Made by a program: the position numbers and the translations under genes. A stretch of DNA of 64,000 nt, from assembly GCA_028023455.1 (NCBI GenBank), contig JAQFVV010000503.1, positions 1 through 64,000 of the forward strand, given 5' to 3'. The notes below the pieces were generated by a model. The model ran no database searches. It was not told the origin of the DNA and saw nothing but the letters and a program-made list of their open reading frames with translations. How positions within the stretch are numbered: position 1 is the first letter of the stretch; each line of letters starts with the position of its first letter. The DNA is from Epiperipatus broadwayi. Its lineage: Eukaryota; Onychophora; Udeonychophora; Euonychophora; Peripatidae. This document shows positions 10,658 to 28,807 of the stretch, in pieces.

Positions 10658-11497
10658 TCATCTGTCCTCCATTACTGCCATGCATTGGTTTGCAGATCCA
10701 GGAATAGTGTGTTGTTTTGCTCGGCATACACGCTGTAGATGACCTATTTTCTGGCAGAAATGGCATTTGGTTTTCTTGAAAGGGCATTCCACTCGATTGT
10801 GCTGACTGCCACAACCATAGCAAGGTGGAAATCCCGATTGAGATGCACCAGTGTTCCTTTTGTGTGTAGGGGATGTTTGTGAAGACAGTGAAAACCTAGA
10901 AACATTTTTGCGAGGTAAGGTTGATCTGTTTCGCTGAATAAGATCAACAGTCGACATGGGAGTGTTTGTGGTACAGATTTCACGCACCTGTACCAATGCA
11001 GATTCAGCAGCTAAGCTACACTGTATAGCTATCTCTAATGTTAAAGATTCTTCTGTCAATAATTTGCGCTGTATAGTTTCATCACGAAGTCCACAGACAA
11101 ATTGATCTCGAAGACGCTCTGTTAATGAAAGACCAAAATTGCAGCTTTCTGCCAAACGTCGAAGGTCGGCTAAAAATGCACTCACATTTTCTTCTTCTCG
11201 TTGCCAACGACGGTGAAATTGAAAACATTGGTAAATAACGGAAGGTTGTGGATTAAAATACTGTTTTAATATATTTACTATTTCTTGATATGACTTGTCA
11301 TGAGGCAACGCAGGTGATATAAGAGATCGAAGAATACTTAATGTTCGAAGTCCGCAGACAGCGAGGAGTGTTGCACGTTTCTTTTCATCAGCAATAATAT
11401 TATTAGCTTCACAAAAGAAATTTACCTGTGACGCATATGTATCCCACATTTGCAGTGAGTCAACGTCGAAAGGTGCTAAAGACCCAATAGTTGCCAT
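10658..11497 (-). CDS. Gypsy (Mag-like) Gag polyprotein
   Basis: An uninterrupted frame of about 280 codons. The chosen start is the Met of MATIGSLAPFDVDSLQ, which fits the usual N-terminus of this gag family; a Met seven codons upstream (ORF to 11518) is also in frame. The N-terminal two thirds form the capsid-like domain (WDTYASQVNFFCEA, YFNPQPSVIYQCFQFHRRWQ, LADLRRLAESCNFG, LRDQFVCGLRDE). Near the C-terminus come a CX2CX3HX4C knuckle (CYGCGSQHNRVEC) and a CX2CX4HX4C knuckle (CHFCQKIGHLQRVC), which bind element RNA. Gag would form the particle in which reverse transcription takes place. It is the only part of the element without a stop, and ends at TGA 10658-10660. Confidence 0.88.
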   Translation of the reverse strand: MATIGSLAPFDVDSLQMWDTYASQVNFFCEANNIIADEKKRATLLAVCGLRTLSILRSLISPALPHDKSYQEIVNILKQYFNPQPSVIYQCFQFHRRWQREEENVSAFLADLRRLAESCNFGLSLTERLRDQFVCGLRDETIQRKLLTEESLTLEIAIQCSLAAESALVQVREICTTNTPMSTVDLIQRNRSTLPRKNVSRFSLSSQTSPTHKRNTGASQSGFPPCYGCGSQHNRVECPFKKTKCHFCQKIGHLQRVCRAKQHTIPGSANQCMAVMEDR

Positions 11498-11632
11498 TAT
11501 AAATCCAATAGAAAACAAAGTTTGGGTAAAAAAATAAAAAAATATTCGGCGTCCTACGTACGATTAAGAATAATATTATAAAGAACATTGTTGAATTAAA
11601 ATATAATATAAATTTTTTTGTATCTCGCGTAT

Positions 11633-11648
11633 CCCATCCTCGTCGCCA
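11633..11648 (-). other. Primer-binding site for tRNA-Ser
   Basis: On the minus strand, TGGCGACGAGGATGGG lies seven bases inside the 5' LTR. It is complementary to the 3' end of animal tRNA-Ser(GCU) (…CCCATCCTCGTCG plus CCA) as I recall that sequence. All 16 bases match. Confidence 0.8.
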
Positions 11649-11655
11649 AAACTGG

Positions 11656-11852
11656 TGTAGGGTTTTAGTCTCTAGAATAACAAACCAGCTAAAAACTTGT
11701 TATGATTTTAAGAACGAATTAGCGCTATCAAAAAGTATTTGTTTACTAGTTACGGTTACCATTCATACCGCAGACAATAATAGTCTAGTTCCGCAGTCAT
11801 TCCTTGAATGACGTCATGATAGAAAAATCATCATGGATCATAAGACATCACA
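11656..11852 (-). repeat. 5' LTR (197 bp)
   Basis: Partner of the LTR at 7547-7743, with the same length and about three substitutions. It is followed by the target duplication AATCG at 11853-11857. Confidence 0.93.
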
Positions 11853-11857
11853 AATCG

Positions 11858-19261
<7,404 letters not shown>

Positions 19262-19265
19262 ATGT

Positions 19266-19572
19266 AAGTAGAGTGATTTGAACTTAAAATTTTTCAGTCT
19301 ATAGTCATCCTCCACTCTATCTTGAACAACCAGTACACATGATCACATACATGTGAAAAAGATAAATATTCCCAATATATGAATTTTGTGCAGAACTAGC
19401 ACTCATCAGTTGTGCCAGATCACAATCTTCCACACATATATACAATCAGTACTCAGCTTATATTAAGATAGTAATTCTTTTTAAACTTTAATGGACTGGC
19501 TTCAATCTTCTCTTCCAACAATTCAACCATCCATTTCATTGAAAAACCAACAATGGAACGTTTAAAGCCCTT
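19266..19572 (-). repeat. Short interspersed repeat 'HH', copy 1, with hammerhead-like core
   Basis: On the minus strand it runs from AAGGGCTTTAAACG, through a CACATATA... section, to TAAGTTCAAATCACTC. It aligns with 19762-20100 and with both arms of the palindrome at 39391-39861. Its core at 19370-19416 (minus) reads CTGATGA (19403-19409), then stem GTGC / GCAC with a seven-base loop, then AAAA where GAAA is expected, then a short A/U stretch, then TTGGG, which can pair with the CAA before CTGATGA. The AAGTTCAAATC near its end resembles a polymerase III B box. Family unnamed; a retrozyme- or SINE-like element is the likely type. Confidence 0.65.
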
Positions 19573-19761
19573 GGTGGAGTTGATATTGTAGTCATATCCA
19601 TGTAGACATTACATCAATCTATCCCTCATATTATCAGACCATTATATGTCCATTTATATTAATAGGTGAGGGGTGGAACAGACTTATACTAATATGTAAT
19701 CTATTTCAAGGCAATATGGAATTTACCTATTCATTCAGTATATTGAATGTTTGCTATAGTA

Positions 19762-19918
19762 AATAGAGGATTTAAACTTAGGATTTTTTGTTTAAATCTA
19801 TCCTCCACTCCGTCTCAAACAACTGAGGCACATGAGCATACAATACGGAAAAGATAAATGATTGCTAGTATGCAGAAGCAACATCCATCAGTCCCAATCA
19901 TAATCTTCCATGTGCACA

Positions 19919-19970
<52 letters not shown>

Positions 19971-20100
19971 ATCACTGCTTGGGTTATATTAAGATAGCAC
20001 TTTCTTAAACTTTACTGAACAGACTTTTATCGTTTCACCCTTCCAACTATTAAACTGTCCATTTTATTAAAAATCAACAATGGAAATGGTCAAAGCCCTT
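19762..20100 (-). repeat. Short interspersed repeat 'HH', copy 2
   Basis: A diverged direct copy of 19266-19572, with an (AC)n(TA)n array inserted at about 19919-19970. The hammerhead-like core is worn (CTGATGG, no clear stem II). It ends with the same AAAGCCCTT on the plus strand as copy 1. Confidence 0.65.
19919..19970. repeat. (AC)n-(TA)n compound microsatellite
   Basis: About 32 bases of AC run straight into about 20 bases of TA. Confidence 0.93.
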
Positions 20101-22015
20101 ATATATCTATTGCTTGCTTGTAGCCTCAACTACCGCAAGAAGTTAAAAGTTGGTTTAATCAACACAAAATTGATCTGTAGGTGAATTGTCAAGTACTTTA
20201 GTGGCTATCTCACTTTATATGACATGTTAATAACAAAAATAATAAAAGAAAAGCCTACATACATCTTAAAAATTTATTAAAGTTTATTTTATTAAAAATT
20301 CAAAGTGCTCAATATGTAAGTGAAGGGATTGATTCATTTAAATCCTCACTTGTGAGGAGAGTGTAATGTAACAGTGTGCATATATACACAGTAAATAAGT
20401 ATGTGTGTATATATAAAAGTTACATGATATTATTGATAAATGAAGAAAATATATTTCAATATTTTATTATTCGAAAAAAAAGTTAAAAGAAAAAAATTAA
20501 AATCTTTGGGGATTAAATTAAAATACTAATTATAACTTTTTTTTTCTTTTGTGTATTAAAATTTAACATAATTGAAAACAAATTTGTACAAGATATAATC
20601 GGTTTCTGGACATAAATTCCAGATTCATTAAATAACAATAGTTAGTAATTTCTGTGTAATCAAAAAAAATAAGATAAAAAAAATGTAACGAATTAAAAAA
20701 ATTAAAATCAAATTAAATGATATCATGAGTAGAAATTCGAACAGTGAGTGGAGTCGGTGAGTATAAATGCTGCAAACGCCTATTGTCCAGGGTCAGAACA
20801 GAAAAAAAAAAGAGAAGAGAATCCAGTGAGAGTTTTATAATAATAGTTGACCAAAGAGTCTACAGAGAATTCATTGAGTTAAGTGACCAGAGAGTTGACC
20901 AAGGTAAGTTGACAGTTCACTGAATAGTCTACAAGCAGATAAAAAATGACTGAGTCCATTAAGATGAAACAATATTTACATGGTAATATTGATAAAAAAT
21001 GTGTTTCCAGAGCTAAGCTGGGTGTTTGTTTATTTCCACTCCCCAGATACAGTAATTTATCTCTGAATTGTTTTTTCTGATGGTTTTACCTGCCATGAAC
21101 TAAATCTACAGAACCAGACATAGCAGCAGGACACTGAGCCAGGAGAAAACATCCAGCTACTAATAGACACTCTCTGGATCTGACAGAATCAGAAGACAGG
21201 GTGATCACCCAAATTCTGTGTTAAAACCTAGGTAAATATGACTAGTCATCATTAATAAAACTTTTAAATCCTATTTCTATATAGAAATTTAAATATCATT
21301 TATAAGTGTTAACTTTAACTATATTTAAATGAACACATGGTTGTTTAAAATTATGGTAATTTGAATAAGTGTTCAAATTTTTTTATGTTTTGAATATTCC
21401 TTATATTTTTTATTACTTAATAAATGTATTGTAAATTATTGTTGAGTTTTAAGTTTCCCTCTTTCTGTCACTTTACCTATGAGTAAATAGATAATCATAT
21501 TTAGATTTCTGTGTTATGCCAATCTCATGTTTTATTCACTATCCATGAGTCAAGTGCTTAAAGCATGTTAATATTATCTCATGAATCCAGTCTAAGGCTA
21601 AACAATACCCATAGGGTTTAAAGCCATTATAAATATCCCCATGACATATGATACTCTTTTTGCAGTCATGAAGAGTATACCTCGGTCTGGAAAAGTGACA
21701 GTTGTTTTAATATTTGTTATTAAATATTAGTCTGACCAGGAGTATGCTTAATGTGTAAGTGGTGATCATATCTACTCCTGTGCTTGAATAACAGGGTCTA
21801 GAAATAAAGTATTAAAGATTCATGAGAGCTAATAAAGTAAAATAATAATAAGTAAAATAGCCATAGAATAAATCGTAAGGAAGGAAAATCCCATTACAAT
21901 ATATATATATATATAACTACAACCATTAAATGTCTGTATTTTTAAATTATATAATAATAATTCAAACAAATATATTTAACACAGTATTCAAAATTAAATA
22001 ATATATTCTTTACCA
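20101..22015. other. Spacer; one GC-richer patch, no gene identified
   Basis: Mostly AT-rich. The patch at 20740-21240 is less AT-rich and contains GAGTATAAATGCTGC, which looks like a TATA-box core promoter or the U3/R region of an LTR, followed by about 450 bases with no long open frame. I found no second copy in this window, so a solo LTR or a host untranslated region remain open possibilities. A small TA array lies at 21899-21914. Confidence 0.35.
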
Positions 22016-22109
22016 GAAGTACTTTCAATTGTTTCACTGACAATCTTTATCAACTGTTAATACAAATGTACAAAAAATAAAAACTTGCATTACCCATCAT
22101 TCAATCTAT

Positions 22110-22568
22110 TCAAATTTCCCACAATTCTGTTGTCTTTATATTAGCCAATTGTTTATTCATTAAACCACCTCTATTCCTAGATATCATCATTGCCTCTTTA
22201 ATTTTACGTTTTTCACTACACCTTTCAATTTGAATAATTTTTATATCTCTATTATTAAATTTAAAACCATAATTACATGTTTTATTATGATCAAATATAA
22301 TTGATGGAGTATTCATATTTACTGAAGATATATTTTCTTTCTGTACACGTTTATATAATGTCTTATGATCATTATATCGTTTTTGTAATGTACATTTGGA
22401 TTCCCCTATATATTTTATTCCACAACCACATTCCAACATATATATAACAGAACTTAATTCAAACTTAGAAATCTTGGCTTTGGAGTTATTTATCATATCA
22501 TTTATATTATTTGAAGAGAAAAAAGAAATTCTACACAAACCACTAAAAAGTTTATTAATTAATTTAGC
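22110..22568 (-). pseudogene. GIY-YIG endonuclease domain (second Penelope family)
   Basis: The frame contains VIYMLECGCGIKYIGESKCT followed by LQKRYNDHK. These are the GIY and YIG strands separated by a Cys-x-Cys pair and followed by the conserved Arg helix. IIFDHNKTCNYGFKF supplies the later His/Asp region, and ERCSEKRKIKEAMMISRNRG the Glu-containing helix. It is read in the same frame as the RT. The Met at 22538 is internal. The domain nicks target DNA during Penelope insertion. Apart from the stops just upstream it is undamaged. Confidence 0.85.
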
Positions 22569-22598
22569 TTATTGATTAGATATAAAAGGAATAGAAAT

Positions 22599-23170
22599 TC
22601 ATTTATCACTTTTTAATTTACTTAATATTTTCTTATTATTACTCTTATTTTGATTATATTTTGTAATTGTATTATAAATAATATTCCTTCCATAACCAAC
22701 ATTCAACATATCAGTAATATATACATTAATATTTTCAATTTTATCACTAATAAATTTGCACAAATAATCATTTCTAAATAAAAATGACTTCAAACCAGCT
22801 AATTTATGACTCATATGAACTTTAGAATTATATGGAATATAACCCCTAATTTCCACAGGCTTTAAAATCATATTATAATCAAACACATTATTATTTCTTT
22901 TAATAAATATATCTAAAAACTTTATAGAATCTTTCTTCTCTTCATTTAACACCCATTTTACATTATTAATCATATTTAACTCATTAAACAAATTAACTAT
23001 TATTTCATTATGTGCACATATAAATACATCATCAACATATCTACAATATACTTTACTTCCTTATATTTTATCTGAGACAATATCTTAACCTCATAATTAG
23101 AAATAAAATAATTACAAAGCTGTGATTCCACCGGAAGACCATTTGATATATATGCATATATCAAAATCCT
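22599..23170 (-). pseudogene. Penelope-like RT, C-terminal half
   Basis: On the minus strand near 23130-23160 comes GLPVESQLCNYFISNYE, the substrate-binding motif. The catalytic box follows as RYVDDVFICAHNE, with YVDD at 23028-23039. Next is NNVKWVLNEEKKDSIKFLDI (the FLD motif) and then KPVEIRGYIPYNSKVHMSHK, which marks the thumb. The frame is continuous with the GIY-YIG domain except for two stops, TGA at 22599-22601 and TAA at 22569-22571. A frame change is needed between the GLP motif and the YVDD region. The catalytic Asp pair is intact, but stops and 5' truncation make it a pseudogene. Confidence 0.83.
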
Positions 23171-25034
23171 AGTTTAACCATTGATTCTGGATTCTAATAA
23201 ATTATCCTTCACCAAGTCTTACAATTAAATAATATATTATTGTATCAATTTTTTTCTATCTTAACAACAATTGGCCAAAAGATCATGCAGTAATGAAAAC
23301 TTATATTCTAGGAGTGCCGCCAGTTGTTTATTCCCATGGCATTCACTTATCATGTTATTTTTAACTTCTGAATCATACTTACCTTTAATTTTATCTTGTA
23401 CTTATTCTTAGATGTTTTATGATATAAATTTTATAAATGCACTCTGATAATAAATTATATTTATTGCACTCCCAAAATATGAAGACAGAGATTATAAAAA
23501 ATAATAATTTAATGCAATAGATAAGATGTTATTCTAAATAATACCATTTAATTGCACAGAACATTTTTTAATCCAACAATAATAATAATGTTTTTTTTTT
23601 TAAAAAAAAAAAAAAAACTAAAATAAAAATAATAAATATTAGCAAAAAAATAATATGCATATAACAAAAAAAAATATTTCTCTTGGCTATGAGCTCATAG
23701 ACACAATTAAATTGGACTAAGCATTGTCAATAAATATTCTCAACTTAAATCTGACAATTCTTCAATTTTTATAGTTCAATATACCTACACTTTCTTTTAT
23801 CCATTTTGCTTATGGATGCATAGATTATATGCATACGCAAAGACGTGAAGATAAGGAAATACATAGGTGTGCGCCCATATATTCTCAACATTACTTTTCA
23901 TAACTGTTGGGATTGAAGCGTTGGCGTTAACTTCCATGGTTGATAAGATTTTTATTTATCATATGCATGTGTATAACAACATCACTATACCTGTTTGCTA
24001 ATCCAGATTCCAACAAAGTATCAGTTGTTCTGTTATAGATTTCACATGGGCTTCATTCTACCTCCAATCCATATACTACGTTTAACACGAATGGACGTTC
24101 TAGGTAAATGAAAGCCATTTTCTGATGTATAAATTCTGGCTAATGTCTATAACGTTTGAAGATTAGATATTCATATTTGTTTTTTAATTATAAACATTAT
24201 TTCCATTAATCTTTTCATACGTATAATCAGCAGTTTTGCATTTGGTAGTGATAGATAATTATTTTCTTCTTTTTTTTATATAACGAAAAACATTTTATTT
24301 ATTTCTCACTTTACTTCAACTACAGAAGAAAAATAATAATAATAACAGCAACAACAAACAATAGAGTGAACCAAAAAAAAATCACGCACATTTTTATAGT
24401 TAATACTTTCTGGAACGTGACCTAATTTACAAAAATCAAACTAATAAAAAAAACACTTTATTTTTATTTTTAAAGTTTAACAAACATGAAAATTTAGTTA
24501 AATAATATGTATAAAGCCTTTTTAATAAGAAATTGTTCTATGATTTTTTTTATTAATATAAATCTTGAAGGGTTCAAACTCATGTACCATAACATTCAGT
24601 TACAATATACATAGATTAGGTGGCAAACTATCGTCAAATGCCTTGAAATGCTGTCAGTCTTTTGTGAAAAAAAACAGCTATCCTATTACATTAACATGTG
24701 TTAAAGCAACTGCCTTGATGTTAATGCATGAAGATTTAATAATCTGAAGTAATTTTTCATAAATTATTAATTATAAAATGATTATTATATTTGCATTAGA
24801 GGTTGACTTCACTCCAAGGTAATTTTTAAGGGTTGGTTATCTTGCTGGAGAATAATTTATCTTTTTTTTAATATCTATCACTGAACAGTGTATGTTTAAT
24901 GAAGTGTGATTTCAGCTGACATCTCTGCATATTGCTTTACATATTGTGCACCAGCTGTGACATGGGTAATGAACAAAAATAATAATTAATTCCTTGGTAA
25001 TGCATGATTTATTACCAATAAAGATAATGAAGTA
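23171..25034. other. AT-rich spacer, no gene identified
   Basis: No coding signal. A few hundred bases after 23170 may continue the truncated Penelope RT, but the frame is lost. Homopolymer A/T runs lie near 23590-23620. The 60-codon frame at 24565-24747 shows no known domain. Confidence 0.45.
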
Positions 25035-25284
25035 TTCATCATCATCATTATCATCATCATTGTCAACAATTATCTCTCCAAGTTCAATCTGTCTTCCCTG
25101 ATCACTAGCCTCTCTTCTTCATATCAATCCTGCACCCTTTCTTATTTCATCCATCTATTTCACATGTCAATCCTGCACACTTTCTTATTTCATCCATCTA
25201 TTTTACAAGTGTCAATTTCTAGGTCTTTTGCAATCTCTTGGAATCCAATTTAAGATTTCAATTGTCCATCTACTATCATCTCTT

Positions 25285-26560
25285 TTAGAAATATGTCCAG
25301 CCCAACTCCACCTGATGTGGGTAATACCTTGTTTGATCTTTTACCCATATATTGTCTTTTTGATTTCTTTTTGTTATTTCTAACATACATATCTCCATAC
25401 AGCTTTGACTGGTTTGAAGTCTCTGTATTGCTCTTCTATTAAGTGTCCAATTTTCACATCCATAAATAATAACTGGTAAATCACATTTATTAAAAATCTT
25501 CTTTTTCAAACACATAAACATATTTTCTTTAGTATTATGCTATTTTTACCAAAAGCACTTCAACCAAATTTAATTTTATGATTAATTTCAAACATTATGT
25601 TTCTATCTGTAGTAATAATCTGACCAAAGTATTTGTAGTTATTAACTTCATCTAACTCATCATATTCAATCTTTATTTTTATCTTTTGACAAAATCCACT
25701 GAACATTACTTTAGTCTTTTTTAACATTTACCTTTAGGCCTACTTTCTTATTTTTATTTGATAACTCTCACAAATTTTTTTGAAGCTCTGAAGCATTATT
25801 TGCAAAAATAACTTCATCATCTGAAAAATATGTGACTTAAATAATTTCTATTTACTTTTACTTCTCTAGCTTTCCATTTTAATCCACAAAATACTTTTTT
25901 CAGCATTGTTGTAAAAGATTTTGGAGATATGGAATCGCCGTGTCTTACACTCTTGTCAGTGTTAACCTTCCTAGTATCATTATGTAATTAATTGTTGCTG
26001 TTGTATTTTTATAAATATTTTTCAGAATATGAAAATATTCAGAATATATACCTTGATGATCCAATGCTTTAATCACTAAAAAAAAATGCGTATAGAATCA
26101 AATGCTGTTTTTATAATGTACAAATGCAAAGCATAATGGCAACTCATATTCATTGGTCCTTTCTATAACTTCTCTCAATACTTGGATATGATCTACTGTA
26201 TTAAAACACTTTTAGATCCAGCTTGTTCTCTTTGTTGGTTAAAATTCAATGTTCATTGCAGATGAGTTGAAATTATCTTGGTAAAGATTTTGTATAAAGC
26301 TGATATGTCTGTATTTTATAATATCTTGTTTATGACCCTTTTTAAATATTAATATTAATACTGCATTCTTCCAATCATCTGTTACATCTTTATCATTTAG
26401 ATATATGTTATATAACTTTGCCCAAAACTTCTTTATTTTTTCACTTGCTTCTTTTAATATATTGATTATAATTTCATCATTAACTGAAACTTTTTTCTCT
26501 TCATAAATTTAATTGCATGTCTCATTTTGTCATTTAAAATTCTAGGCAATTATGAAGATA
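25285..26560 (-). pseudogene. RTE reverse transcriptase, decayed
   Basis: Fragments in order on the minus strand match the intact RT at 61-62.6 kb. The most N-terminal pieces lie around 26400-26530, followed by the finger region. The catalytic region near 25800-25860 reads YFSDDEVIFANN in place of the family's FADDVIVFANN, and the C-terminal KKKIFNKCDLPVIIYGCENW then TLNRRAIQRLQT lies at 25285-25521. The Ala-to-Ser change next to the two Asp residues and at least six frame breaks show that it is dead. Confidence 0.8.
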
Positions 26561-27039
26561 TAATAGATGTATGAAGTACTTGTTCTTTATTACTATATAA
26601 TTCTTGATAGCATTTTTCTACCCATTTCATGATGTCATCTTTATTTTTAGTAATAGTTCTATCTTTTTTTTATTGTAGATATAAGTTTCATACCAGTACC
26701 AAAATGTTGTTTTACAATCTTGAGACTTCTATTCTCATCTACAGTTTTCCTTTCTCATTCACAATTACACTTTCTTATATCATTATCAACTCTTCTTTAC
26801 ACCATTTTACGAAATTCAAAATATTCAATTCTCTTTATATATCTTCTTATTTCTACTTTTCTTCATAAATCTTTAATCTCAGAACAAATTTTATTGGTTA
26901 ATTGGAGCTTTTTACTACCAGATATCATTGTTGCAGTTTTTAAAAATGTATCAGTAATTAACATCTATCTTAAATCTTATTAATCAATGATCATTTCCTG
27001 TGTGGAATTTATTAAGACCATTACAATCTTGAAATATGT

Positions 27040-27665
27040 ATTTTCATTTAATCAAAATATAATCTAATTCTGCTGTACCTTCATTTGAATGATTCGATGT
27101 ATATTTCCTTTTAACATTTTTTTCAAAAAAAAAATAATTATTTAAAGTTTTTCTTTCTTCTGCAAATTCCACTAGTCTACATCCTTTCTCATTTTTATTA
27201 TCATAACCAAATATACCTATAGCATTTTTATTTTTCATTTGTTTACCAATTCTAGCATTAAAGTCTCCCATAACAATTTTAAAGTGTTTTTTAGTCTAAT
27301 CAAAAGCATTTTGTACATTCATATAAAAATATTCTACTACTTCATCACTATGAAAACTTGGTGGGGCATAAACCTGAATTATTTACATTTGGTATTAAAT
27401 TGAATAACTAACCTTGCCACTCTGTCTGATACCCTATTAATCTCCACAATTTTTCTATTCCACTTTTTATTTATAATGAATCTTACTCCACTTGTACTTC
27501 CAATATTTGTGCCTTTGTAATAAAGTACCGTTCTTCAACTTCTAACTTCACAAAGTCCAATAATATTCTTCAACTTCTAACTTCACAAAGTCCAATAATA
27601 TCCCATTTAATAAAAGACATTTCTTCCAATTCTTGCAATCTTCCTTTGCATGAAAATGACCTATA
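27040..27665 (-). pseudogene. RTE endonuclease domain
   Basis: It opens with TYNYRSFSCKGRLQELEEM and WDIIGLCEVR, the start of the exonuclease/endonuclease/phosphatase fold with its metal-binding Glu. It continues to MGDFNARIGKQ (27271 downward) and FFEKN...YTSN...AELDYILIK, the Asp-Asn and terminal motifs. A perfect 35-bp tandem duplication at 27531-27600 disrupts the frame just after CEVR. In a live element the domain nicks target DNA to prime reverse transcription. Confidence 0.85.
27531..27600. repeat. Perfect 35-bp tandem duplication in the RTE endonuclease
   Basis: Units 27531-27565 and 27566-27600 are identical. It adds 35 bases (not a multiple of three) to the coding region, so it both breaks the frame and is recent compared with the rest of the decay. 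Confidence 0.93.
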
Positions 27666-27690
27666 GTTGTAAGTACCAAAATAAAAGTCA

Positions 27691-28573
27691 TAATCAAATG
27701 CAGTCTGGATCTAAAATCATGGAGTTTTTAACACATTCCCATCTCACCTTCCATCTTCAGCCACCACCCATTGCCTGTCTGATGACCTTATACCCTCCTG
27801 GGAATAGAGACCATGATTTATTTTTGTCAGTTGTGATTGTATATATGTATTAAAAAAGGTTTTATTCACACACACATTCAGTCTGCTATATCATGCGATG
27901 GAGAAGAAAGACCATGGTATTTCTTGATCTAACAGGATATAGGATATGCTGCCATGCTGTTATTTAAGAGCATCATAAATTTGGGCAGTATAGATAATGG
28001 ATAATCTTTTCCTCTATGAGAGGTTAAACCTGATAGGTCAAGACAGTTATCTGATGATTTACCTGGGTTTTATGAAGTGGTTCTATGATAATTAGTGATT
28101 GAGTGAGATAGAATTCACACTTATATAACTTCCCTTACTTCACCTCTTCTTGATCCTCTTTATGCCACAGAATTCAAACTCAGGAAGAATGTACATGTAT
28201 TGTATTTCAAGGTATATTTATCCCATATCTGATATGTGTATGCATATAGTGTGATTTATTAAAAAATCAAAAATCAAATGACAGACAAAAGATTTAATTT
28301 AATATTTAACAAATTAATTTTGATGAAGGTTTTCATTCATGATTGTTTTATAACAAAAATATGTTTTGATTAATATAATCGTTGTGTAGGCATGATTATT
28401 CTTATTGTTTTCATTAACTAGTTACTAACCCATACCCTTGATCCCTACAAATGATGCTCATTCACTATTCCAAATTTAATAATTTCAACTTTACATCAAA
28501 CACAATATCAAAAGGAAACCTATATTTTAACAATTAACTCTAGTAACTAAAATTTCTAATATTGAAACAGTCA
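27691..28573. other. Spacer, no gene identified
   Basis: Moderately AT-rich. A patch at 28130-28190 (GCCACAGAATTCAAACTCAGG) resembles the B-box region of tRNA-derived short repeats. Related wording occurs near 12018 and 41526. No ends could be defined. Confidence 0.4.
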
Positions 28574-28575
28574 AA

Positions 28576-28790
28576 CTTAGCTTAAGATTGAGCTTTATGG
28601 TTCTATACACTTACCAAGTACTAAGCTAGGTTCAAACCTTATGTCCCATCCTGCTCTTTTAGTCATGTATATATATATTTTATATGTATTTCTGAGAAGC
28701 ATACCTAAAAATTATAAATTTTAGCTTTTCACTATTTTTTATAATTATTAATTTTTTTTTCTTCACATTAAAATACATAGGTGCAGCTCA
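28576..28790 (+). repeat. Short interspersed repeat R1, copy 1
   Basis: It starts CTTAGCTTAAGATTGAG and ends CTCATATATATA. It aligns with 39143-39290, including the shared words ACTTACCAAGTACTAA and TTCAAACCTTATGTCC. Both copies run into a TA array, which suggests that the element ends in TA or inserted into TA. GGTTCAAACCTT is B-box-like. Confidence 0.75.
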
Positions 28791-28807
28791 TATATATATA
28801 TATATAA

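Larger units (their letters stand above)
7547..11852 (-). mobile_element. Ty3/gypsy (Mag-like) LTR retrotransposon with internal inversion
   Basis: The unit has 197-bp LTRs in the same orientation (TGTGATG...CTACA read on minus) and is flanked by the 5-bp duplication AATCG. On the minus strand it runs 5' LTR, tRNA-Ser primer site, gag, protease remnant and the first part of RT. It then breaks at 10036/10037 into a 2.15-kb block in the opposite orientation (rest of RT, RNase H, integrase, polypurine tract and the first 23 bases of an LTR). It returns to minus orientation at about 7884 with a second copy of the pol tail and polypurine tract, followed by the 3' LTR. The RT section with the catalytic YxDD is absent. 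The Mag assignment rests on the gag style (MATIGSLAPFD..., two zinc knuckles) and the tRNA-Ser primer site. Confidence 0.9.
22016..23170 (-). mobile_element. Penelope-like element, second family, 5'-truncated
   Basis: The minus strand carries the C-terminal half of a Penelope-type RT and a canonical GIY-YIG endonuclease, then a short 3' region (reading ...GTCAGTGAAACAATTGAAAG near 22020-22055). The protein differs from the copies at 5.6 and 31 kb, so this is another family. It is cut upstream near 23170-23300, within the RT. Confidence 0.85.
25035..27690 (-). mobile_element. RTE-type LINE, decayed near-full-length copy
   Basis: The minus strand has an apurinic-type endonuclease followed by RT and ends in a (TGATGA)n-type tail at 25035-25062. 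The 3' end matches the intact copy at 62590-62690 (GATGAAATAAGAAA, GGAGAAG and neighbouring words). Many frameshifts and stops are present. This copy keeps the 5' endonuclease that the 60-kb copy has lost. Confidence 0.87.

Noticed and set aside
24565-24747. 60-codon frame as a small gene
   Set aside because: No domain, no splice or promoter signal, and a length expected by chance.
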